From NCBI GenBank assembly GCA_013368325.1, contig JAACJK010000163.1:2852001-2916000 (forward strand): a stretch of DNA of 64,000 nt. The letters run 5' to 3'. The notes under the pieces were generated by a model. It was not told the origin of the DNA. It saw nothing but the letters and a program-made list of their open reading frames with translations, and did no database searches. This stretch comes from Ephemerocybe angulata. Its lineage: Eukaryota > Basidiomycota > Agaricomycetes > Agaricales > Psathyrellaceae. Shown piece after piece: positions 55,769-64,000 of the stretch. A program made the translations under genes and the position numbers. Each line of letters begins with the position of its first letter. The stretch's first letter is position 1.

Positions 55769-58133
55769 TCATTGGGAGTAGATGAAGGCGCCTAACGGTA
55801 CAATCGCCGCAAGCTCGAAAACATACAAGTCGCCCATGTCCACTTTCCGATATCTACTGTAGCCTTGGGATAGGAGTTTGACCTAGGGATAACAAGGTCA
55901 ATATTAAGTCAAAGGAAGCAGCGTACACGCATACCACGTCGCGCCAGCCAGATTCCATCATCCGACTCGAGAGGGGAGTCTGAAGTTCTTCTGCTGTTGT
56001 CTCGGATAGGTTACGGTCGTGCAAGATCCTTACCAGGATCACTGCCTCTGTGAAACCCTGCGAGGTACGACCCCCAAGTGCATCACTCGCTCTTATACAA
56101 TGGCGGGTCAGAGAGGAACCGGAAAACTCAGTCAAAAATGGGCGTACCTCAACGACGAGGACGACACATGAAGCCCGTTGGGATAATAGGTTCGATCAAA
56201 GGAATTGCGCACGAGAATGCAAAATTGGCAGGTTGGCGAAAGGCAGCAATTGATGGAGCCAGAGTCTCCTGTGTTACATTCCTGTATGACAGACACCCAA
56301 CATTCGGTTTCGACGGGTGTTCTTCCATGTAGACGTCTTGTCAGAGCATCCCTAGGCAAGGGGTTAGCGATATACTTTATTTATTCACCACTAGGAAGAT
56401 ATTTCGCCGACATACCGATACGAGGTGAAGCGTTGGACCGTCATCGCGGAGCCAACAAAGAAGAACATGTGCCTGACAGTGGCTTTGGAATGAGAGGTCA
56501 AAATCGGATCCTCACGTCCTTTCATGAATTTGGCGTTGTCTGAAAAAGAATTAGTGAGTTCCACCACTGTTTTCAACTATGAATGTGAGGCGATCCTGCT
56601 CACACATATCGAACGTTACATGCCCTCGAGGTATCTCTACGATGGTAGGACCGCAGCTCATCATCGCACGACGGCAAACCTCATCGCAGTAAGGGTGGTT
56701 CGGGCTTTCAATAGGCAAGATCCAGCATGCAGTGCACAAGTCGCAGGTCCCTGCCATCGCTGCAAGCCATTGAATATCAGCGCACCGAGGACATACCGTA
56801 AACACGAGATGTAGGTGTACTCGCCTTTAGCTAGGTCTGCCTTCGCTTTATCTCTACAGGCGAGGCCACACTGGTCATAGGTCGTCCCGCCCACGACACG
56901 TTTCGGGCGCTTATGACATGTCTAAGGGGTCAACCCGTCAGCCAAATGGGCGCCATAAACTAAAGCCTCCACACGAGTGAACATACATCACAAAGTCCTA
57001 TAGCCTCTTCCTTAGTAGGTTTTATGGCGTCAGCACAGGTCAGGCCACACGTTAAGTAACGTCGTCCCGTCACCGGATGGACATTTCTCTCTTTAATCTT
57101 ACAGTTCTAGGACGGGTGAGCTCTCATAGCAAGAAGCAACTAAAACTTATGGAACGTACCACACACAGTCCAGGGTAGGTAGAAACTTGGCCTTTAGATG
57201 CAGATCGTGTTTCCTCTTTCTCAATTTCGTCCAACTTGGCACCACAAGTGAGACCGCAAGTTCGGTAGGATTTTCCGGGTCTGGAGTAGGCCGGCTTTTC
57301 TTTGCAAATCTAGACGAAAGCTAAACGGGATATGTGTCTCTGAAAATAGGCCACTTACGATACATAGACTGGGCTCGGTAGAGGTAAAACTCTCCATTGG
57401 AGACCACGATGGCCCTCTGGAGCCAGATTGCTCCGGTTTGACAGCAGGGGGTCGGGTGCGGCCTTTCGCAGCCTCGCTGTAGCTAGCGCGTAACCGAGAG
57501 GCGTCGGGGGAGGGCTGCGTGCGGGTTGGCTGAGAAGACGGCGGACTCTCAGCAGCCTTTCCTTTCGAGCCTAGGGTCGCATCTTCCATATGAACGTCGG
57601 AGTCGGGAGGCAACTCAGACGACTCATAATCGTTCTCCGAGTGTAGGCCTGATAGGCCAAGGTTTCCCCTGCCCGTTACAACACCACGGTCACAGTCATC
57701 CCAGTCTGTCGATTCAGAACCGGATATGGATCCTGAATTCACCGATGAAGGATGGCGCGCATGGGCGGTGATGCGGGAAGGGCCATACGGTGCCCTAGAA
57801 GGTGCCGATCCAACGGCGTTGGGGTGGTCAATGAGATGTCCGGCACCCAGAGTGCTGTGAGTGTTGGTGTTGTGGGCGAATTCGTTAACGGGCGGTCCAT
57901 TTGACTGGCTGTGAGCTGTACGGATATTGCCTGAAGGCAGGTCGGTAGTATAGAGTATGGTCGGCGAGTCCTGCCGACGTCTTCGAGGTCTTGCATGGTC
58001 AGAATCAGGAAAGCTATACTGCGTGGCTGATGACCCTTGGGCAGGAGGAGACGAATGTTGAGCCTTGGCTCTCCCGTTCGTCCTCTCCACCCTCGGGTCT
58101 AGGTGGCCTGTTTGCTTCGACATGGCAGAACTC
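55769..58133 (-). CDS. Degenerate ADP-ribosyltransferase-like protein, type II, copy E
   Basis: The ATG at 58133 opens MSKQTGHLDPRVERTNGRAK; about 270 disordered residues with an acidic patch (SENDYESSELPPDSDVHMED) follow. Cys modules: ICKEKPAYSRPGKSYRTCGL, CHKRPKRVVGGTTYDQCGLA and CDLCTACWILP..YCDEVC, then TIVEIPRGHVTFDM. In the PARP-like part YHGT is replaced (CWVSVIQECNTGDSGSI), the Tyr motif reads NGLHVSSSS, and the Glu position is Asp (VDMGDLYVF). The end is AIVPLGAFIYSQ at 55769. The Cys pairs LSPTCQFC and VRNSF helix are kept. Same predicted pseudo-enzyme class as D and F; divergent from active-looking copy G. Internal exon edges are approximate. Confidence 0.7.
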
Positions 58134-58442
58134 GAGTAAGGGGAGGATGCTGCGCATTGCGTCGAACCCTCCCTATCAGATGGAAAGATAAACGCCCACA
58201 GACAACGTGCAAGATCGAAAGAGAGAAGCGGCGATAACCTGTCCAATAAGGGTAAAGTTCCCGCGCCTCGTGCTTGCCTCCAAACCACATCCTGCTCATT
58301 TGGGCACCTGAACGGTTTGCTTCGTCCATGCGAACGAACTGCCGCTGCCCATCTGTGGGCATGAAGTGTCAGATATAAAGGGAATCTCTTAACCCGTTCC
58401 CTTCTTCAAGCTCCCTGCCCTTTGTTCGATTCCGAGTCCACT
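58134..58442. promoter_or_regulatory. Divergent promoter between ART-E and ART-G
   Basis: 309 bp with GATAAACGCCCA on the E side, GTTCCCGCGCC at 58257-58267, TGAACGGTTTGCTT and a TATA-like GATATAAAGG before G. The same elements occur in the D/B gap. Confidence 0.65.
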
Positions 58443-60293
58443 ATGGCTGCTGAGGCATACCCCTTCCCATCTGACTTGGACTCGCACAATGACTCTGGCA
58501 GTGAGGTATATGATGGCTGGAGCGACGTCGCCTCCGACGCGGGGGATGTCGATGATAGCTGGAGTGACGTCGACTCCGACGCAGGGGATGATACCCTTGT
58601 TGGTACCATGAGCTCTTTGAACCTTCGAGCTAAGTCAATCGCAACACCCCCAAGGACGCCCCCGCTCCGACAACCCAGATTTGTGCCGCCTAAAATCCTG
58701 CCAGCCAACACCGTTACCCAGATGTGCATCGTGAGTATAGTCTTTCGGGTGTATCGCAACAGTGCTCTGACCAATTTCCGACTGAATGGACGTAGGTCTG
58801 CAAGAAGAGACCTCGCAACGTCCAGCCCAACGGCAAATCTTACCCTACATGTGGCCTGACATGTGCATCGAAGCTACCTTCGCAGCAAACCGCTGGGAAT
58901 TCTAGAAGCACATCGAACACTCCTGAGCGTCCAGCTCGTACTGGTCTCCCTAGCCGCAGCTCTATTGGGCGTCCGTCCAGTCAGCGCATGTCACTGGATG
59001 GCCCTGGGTCCCCTTTATTTGGTCCCCAGCGTGTACCCTTGCTAGTCCAGCGCGACAAGCTGTCATGCGTCGTAAGTCCACAACCCTCATTTTATTGCGT
59101 GCTACCCTCTGAGCCCGCTCCTCTGTTTCGCCTGTGCTAGGTTTGTAAAGTAAAGTCTGCCTGTGTCGGCTACGTAACCTGTGGCCTCTCTTGCGTAGAG
59201 AAGCTTTGCAAAGACGGGGGGGATCCGAGGATGTGCGACGTAAGTTGTTCTCACTATCGCAGCGGGGCGAGTGCTCAACTCTGCGATTGAAGTATTGCCA
59301 CAGGCGGCCAAGGCTCTCAGGGCAAAAGCAATGCAGCGGCCCATGCATAACGAAGGCAAGCGTATCATGCCTGCTTTGTAAGTGTCGGCCCAGGAATGGA
59401 AGCTACCATCTCTGCGGGAAGACCTGTAATCGCATTGCAATGAAGTCGTCGCCCCTCATCGTCGAGGCGCCAAAAGGACACAAGACCTTCGACATGGGTA
59501 GGAATTCTGCGCTATACTTCCATTCTCCCTGTCGTGGCTAACATGATTTAGTGGAAGAGAAGTTCCAGAACGGTTGGAAGGCTTCATCAACACCAATGCC
59601 TGTGATCAAGCGGGTTTTCAAGATCATTGAAAGCGAGGAACTTCTTCGTCCATACAATGACTACAGGTGTGCTCTAGTCGTCTTGCTTTTCACGCCATCC
59701 GGTGACGCCTGTTTCGTAGGAAACGAGTGAAGAACGAGCAATTCAGGTATCACGGAACTGGCCGACAATGCCAGCTTGGCGTTACGACCACCAAGCTGTG
59801 CAGGTCAAAAACTTGCCCTATCTGCAATATCCTCAGGACATCGTTCAAAATAAGCATTGCGAAGACATCTGGAGCGTAAGTTCAGCGCGGCTTCCCACAC
59901 CCACCTTTCCTTACAATGCATAGATTTGGGGCAGGCGTCTATACGTCTTCAGCTTCCAATAAGTGAGTATGGTCCCGATGATTGCGACTATCCCAGCCCC
60001 AGCTCTAATGCTTCATTGGCTTCTAGAGCATATAGCTTTTGTCTCCAGAATGGCGCCATGCTTCTGACAAAGGTGGTGCTCGGCAAGATCAAACATGTGA
60101 AAGGCTGGAAAGAGGAGACATCATGTCCCAACGGTTATGACTCGGTAGGTTACTCCTGCATCAGTTTCGCTGCTGTTGTTCACATACAACACCTGACTTC
60201 CAGGTCGTCTTCGATCGCCAGAAAGGATCCTTGAACGAAACGGTAGTCTACGACGATGACGCTATTCGCCCTGTCTTTCTTATCACCTTTTAA
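58443..60293 (+). CDS. ADP-ribosyltransferase-like (PARP-type) protein, type I, copy G
   Basis: The ATG at 58443 opens MAAEAYPFPSDLDSHNDSGS; the acidic N-terminus repeats a D-x-W-S-D-V unit (YDGWSDVASDAGD, DDSWSDVDSDAGD). Cys modules: VCKKRPRNVQPNGKSYPTCG, VCKVKSACVGYVTCGLSC, YCHRRPRLSGQKQCSGPC and CLLCKCRPRNGSYHLCGKTC. Then LIVEAPKGHKTFDM, VEEKFQNGWK and the catalytic fold with triad intact: FRYHGTGRQCQLGVTTTKLC, FGAGVYTSSASNKAYSF and GSLNETVVYDDDAIRP, ending VFLITF. Exon structure follows B. Same predicted role as B; the + strand partner of type II copy E, next to PARG-2. Confidence 0.83.
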
Positions 60294-60752
60294 GCAAATT
60301 CCTCCTTGTACCAAAGCCTCGCTAGTATGTCATAAACGGTTGATAAACGGGTGCTCATTTACAATCAATTGGGTAGTCACTTCATACAATACACCTTATA
60401 CGCTTACCTGTCCATTCACCAGCGTACTAAGCTGGATATTCTGAAGGTGGCATCGTCTGTTTTCAGGTGGGATTGGATAGGGACATGCGCGACCTTCTGA
60501 ACATCAACCAATCCTCCTTGTTCCTGTTTGCTTTGCTATATTCGTGTACAAGGAAAGCGAAGTCTGCAACTTGTTGCGCTCCACTGACGAAGCGAATGCA
60601 AGGCTCGAGGTCTAGAGAGCAGGGTACGCCGTTCCCGGTCAAGAAAGCTATAAGGCTTTTTAGGATGAGGCCTTGTTACTCATATTGCTGAGAATGAAGT
60701 AATACTCAACGCTCGCATGCAAAGGAGAAACTGATAAACTGCAGCGAGATAT
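60294..60752. other. Convergent spacer between ART-G and ART-F
   Basis: Two convergent 3' flanks. No PARG gene or remnant is recognisable here, unlike at the other two units. Confidence 0.5.
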
Positions 60753-62900
60753 TTACAAAGTGTACATAATAGTACCAAGAGGTACAATTGCATCAGGGTT
60801 GTAGACGTAGAGGTCCCCTGTGTCTACTTTCCGTCCTCTTTGATGAGAGCCGATTTTCACCTGACATAGCCCTGGTCACAATTAAGACTAAACAAAGTGT
60901 GGTATAACGTACAACATTATGCTCCAGCGCAGTGGTCCCGCCTAGGAGTTGCTGGGCTACGACTGGCACCCCAGGCAAGCGCCCGTGGTCAATCCGGACA
61001 AACAGCACGGTCTTCATTGGGCTCTGGGGCATCACCAACGCACTGTTTGCTCTGATAAGTTATAACACAGCTCGTGAATTCAATATCCGAGTTTTACGTT
61101 AGGAAGACGTTACCTTGCAGATGTAGAATAGGCCGCCAAACCATTGGGATTGCCGTGTTTCGTGAACCCGTTACGAATAACGTCACAGAATCTGCAATTT
61201 GGAGAGCTACACATGTCGAGGTTCCCCGAGTCCCCCACGTTACAATCTCGGATGATAGGGATCCAAGCAAAGGTCCTGGTTTGTGACCTTTCAATTTTCG
61301 CCCTGTTGTGTGTTACAACGTCGTCTCGGCACATGAAACAAGGCGAAAAATGCGTACATGTAGTTCTTATGTCTCTCGTCAACGCCGCTAGGCAATATAA
61401 AGAGATACATTCGCCGCACTATGGCTCTATTGTTGGACGTCTCGGAGGGACCATCCCATCCTACCTGGAAGTCTGTAAATGCTGAATAATTTGAAAAGTA
61501 AGCGAACCAGCCCCTCAGCGCTCATTTGAAAGGAAACGGACTTTTGTTGAACAAGACGTGACCTCGTGGTATCTCCGCCATGGACGGTGCATGGCTTAAG
61601 ATGATTTCCTTGCAAATCATGCTGCAGTATGCCATGGATGGTTGTATTTCCTTTCTCCAGCACACAAGGCACGACTTGCATGTTCCAATAGTAGCTTAAA
61701 CTGTGTTTGAAAAGCGAAAATGCTCAGGGAATCTGCAAGACCTACCGATGTCCGTTGGCTTCTTTGCTTTATCTCGGCATGCGAAGCTGCAGTAGTCGGA
61801 ATCGGTGCTTCCGTTACTCGTCTTTCGGGACTGGTGGCAGAACTGAAATTTGAGAGAAGCGAAAGGGCGGCCGCCGGTCAGTGTGCTATTTGCAGTGTGG
61901 TGTGCACACGAAAACACTCACAGCGCACCAATTACTTGCCCGAGATCCCTGAGGGTTGTACCTTGCAGCGCAGGTCAGTCCGCATGTAGGATACTCTTTC
62001 CCGCTGCGGCTTATATGTCTTGGTCTTTCATGGCATACCTGTGCAAACCGCAAGACGTATTGACCAATTAGAGCAGATTTACTCGAAGTAGCCTGTACTT
62101 ACGACGCAGAGCGACGAAGGTCTGGAGGCGCGCTCTTTTTCTTTCAGTTTTGCAGCGCAGGTGAACCCACAAGTCGGGTAGCTTTTACCGTACTTGGAGT
62201 ACGCTGGCTTAAGGTGGCAAATCTAAAGGAATGACTCTCTCTAGATTAGTCGAAGGTAACAACCAATATATCGCACCTTGCAAAGACGGGGGCCGAGACC
62301 TTGAGATGAATACCCGTCATTCGACCGTTTAAACTGGCCTGCGCCACGATCCTTGGCTTGTGCGGTCTTCGCTGCATACTGACTGGCACTGCTGTATTCA
62401 CTCCCTGGACTGAAGAGTGGGGGTGGGGGCTTAATCCTTCCTGAAGGCCCTACCAAATCCGCCATCTTGTTACCAGCATCGGAATCTCCCTCGTCCGTCC
62501 AGTCGTTATAAATCGAGCTCTCGGAATCGGTGTCAGGGAAAGAATCTGAGTCAAGGTCCATTGGAGGAAGATCGGGTTCGTGAAATGGTCTAGGATGTTG
62601 TTCTGATCTCCTCTCAGGCGATGAGGAGTTGGAATAGGCCCGGCTTGAGTCTGTGCGGCCTGTCCACCGACGCGAGTTTCCCAGGTCGGTACGTTGGGCA
62701 TCGAAGGTTTCCTGAGCATGGGTCGACGGGAATGAATCTTGGGGCTGCCTTGGAGCGTTAGTCCCGAGATCTCTAGGTCTCCCCGGATAGATAGACAATG
62801 GACTGGTTGTCGGCGTGGGGTAGTCGGCTCCAGGCATCCCGGCGGTCGCTTGCGATGACATCCTCTGATAATTGGACTGAGAATCTGCAGATACTACCAT
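60753..62900 (-). CDS. Degenerate ADP-ribosyltransferase-like protein, type II, copy F
   Basis: The start is probably ATG 62900 (MVVSADSQSNYQRMSSQATA), with 62861 as alternative. A disordered N-terminus with an acidic stretch (DLDSDSFPDTDSESSIYNDW) precedes Cys modules ICHLKPAYSKYGKSYPTCGF, VCHERPRHISRSGKEYPTCG (approximate), FCHQSRKTSNG..YCSFAC and SCLVCWRKE..YCSMIC, then MAEIPRGHVLFN. In the PARP-like part YHGT is replaced (FAWIPIIRDCNVGDSGNL), the Tyr motif reads NGLAAYSTS, and the Glu position is Asp (VDTGDLYVY). The end is AIVPLGTIMYTL at 60753. It is a third predicted pseudo-enzyme, divergent from copy H. No PARG gene follows it. Confidence 0.68.
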
Positions 62901-63319
62901 TGCGATAGGGAAGTTGAATGTAAAGGTCGGATATTGAGATGGCCTCTCTGGTGATGAGGAGGTGTAAGGAACTACGTAGAGCTCGGCTCGCGTGTTGGTT
63001 TTTCGGGCATCCCTGAACCAATTCAAACCAGTTGTTGTTTCCAATTCGAGGACGAGGTTGGATTGAGTTGGATCTGCGTCGTGCGAATCGCTGAACGAAG
63101 AGGGGCAAGAGCGAACGGAGTTCCCGCGCCTCACGTTGCTTGCACCGAACCACCGGTAACCCACCATGTCTCTTTCGAACTTCTAACCGGTTTGCTTGCT
63201 TTCTGGCGTCTATCGATGAAACCGCTGCCTGCAGGCGAACTGCGCATTCAGAAAGGCCATATATAGGCGAGCCGTCTTCTGTCAGAGCCCCCCTCGCTCT
63301 GTCAGATTCCAAGTGCACT
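62901..63319. promoter_or_regulatory. Divergent promoter between ART-F and ART-H
   Basis: GTTCCCGCGCC at 63120-63130, a TATA box (CCATATATAGG, near 63258-63268) about 55 bp before the ATG of H. The H half is nearly identical to the ART-A promoter. Confidence 0.6.
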
Positions 63320-64000
63320 ATGTCCTCCAACCCTTACGCCTACCCAGCTGATTTGGATTCGGACGATGGGCTTGGATACGACGACTGGAGCGATGACGAG
63401 GAGGATACTCTCGCTGATAACATGAGCTCTATGAACATAAACCCGCCGGGACACCCGTCCCCACCCCCGCGGTATTCTGGATCGGGATCCTCATCAACCA
63501 CAAGCCTTCCCGACTACACTGCAACAGTTGACCAGCTCTGCGTCGTAAGCTCATTCGCTACTTGATATCACATCCTTGATCTTACAGAAGCATCGGGTGC
63601 CCTGTAGATTTGCAAGAGGAAGCCCCGGTATTCGGGCAACGGTAAATCGTATCCTACGTGCGGCTTGACTTGTGCAGCCAAGCTCCGACAGGCGGCCCAG
63701 GACACAACCTCAGCCCCTCCTCCAGCGGGATACGGCGCGCCGCCGGATTTTGCGTTTACTGCCCTTTCAGGGCGTGTAGCGTCCGCGACCGGTAGTCCGA
63801 ACCGGGGCGCTTCAAGACGCATTGTGAATCGGCCCTCCATATCCAACCTTGGCGGCTCAGCATTCCGTCCTCGACCACACCCTCGCCCTGTGCAACCCGA
63901 TAAACCAATTTGCGTAGTAAGATTGGTCATTCGTTCTGGCCGCTTCTTCATTCCTCGTCTAAGGGTCATTTATCGATGACTTGGTTTCCAAACAGGTTTG
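63320..64000 (+). CDS. ADP-ribosyltransferase-like protein, type I, copy H (cut by window end)
   Basis: The ATG at 63320 opens MSSNPYAYPADLDSDDGLGY. Exon 1 ends near 63545, and exon 2 carries ICKRKPRYSGNGKSYPTCGL..CAAKL and a Pro/Ser-rich linker to CVV near 63917. The third exon (GTTTG...) is reached at the last bases. Sequence is almost identical to copy A and close to B, so the full gene should hold further Cys modules and the H-Y-E catalytic fold; those parts lie outside the window. Confidence 0.75.

Noticed and set aside
45196..60293. Reading the cluster as a classical toxin-antitoxin pair
   Set aside because: The opposing enzyme types fit the idea, but nothing in the sequence shows toxicity; kept only as a possible hypothesis within the main finding.
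1..64000. tRNA, rRNA, CRISPR or bacterial operon signals
   Set aside because: None recognised; intron density and gene families are fungal.

Overview
The window is a eukaryotic (fungal) nuclear contig. Genes are split by many 45-80 bp GT..AG introns. The families present point to a mushroom-forming basidiomycete (Agaricomycete): NACHT ATPases of the Agaricomycete type, F-box relics, a lineage-type protein with an 'HPCD' and an 'HDDDW' motif, and basidiomycete ADP-ribosyltransferase-like proteins. No rRNA, tRNA, CRISPR array or prokaryotic operon was recognised.

Left part (1-25.4 kb): mostly ordinary single-copy genes. In order: a LIM-domain protein (3' part only), an F-box relic, a basidiomycete protein ending in a homeodomain-like fold, a PIH1/R2TP factor (-), a NACHT ATPase (+), a 3.9 kb gene-poor stretch holding a 677-bp inverted-repeat element, a Q-rich RanBP2-zinc-finger protein (-), a UPF1-like SF1 helicase (-), a group II PLP-dependent decarboxylase with a very long C-terminus (+), and a SPRY protein (-).

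Middle part (25.4-45 kb): a duplication mosaic. Two copies of an APH/kinase-fold gene (25.7 and 31.2 kb) flank an isolated ADP-ribosyltransferase gene (ART-A). A 3' piece of IMP dehydrogenase is repeated at 33.2-33.7 kb, while the full gene lies at 43.3-45.1 kb. Between them are three tandem SRAP (HMCES/YedK-type) paralogues and a second NACHT ATPase.

Right part (45-64 kb): an ADP-ribosylation cluster. The unit is a PARG-type macrodomain hydrolase (-), a degenerate ART-like protein (type II, -), a short divergent promoter, and an ART with an intact H-Y-E triad (type I, +). It occurs at 45.2-51.4 kb and again at 54.3-60.3 kb. A third divergent type II/type I pair at 60.8-64 kb lacks the PARG gene, and one further type I gene (C) sits between the units. 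In total there are five type I genes (A, B, C, G, H), three type II genes (D, E, F) and two PARG genes. All ART proteins carry an N-terminal array of Cys-rich modules, largely one module per exon.

Taken together, the right half looks like a writer/eraser (ADP-ribosyl transferase/hydrolase) gene cluster that expanded by segmental duplication. Each active enzyme is divergently paired with a catalytically degenerate relative, and the cluster neighbours SRAP-type DNA-damage paralogues and NACHT genes. A role in genome surveillance, stress or self/non-self recognition is inference only.
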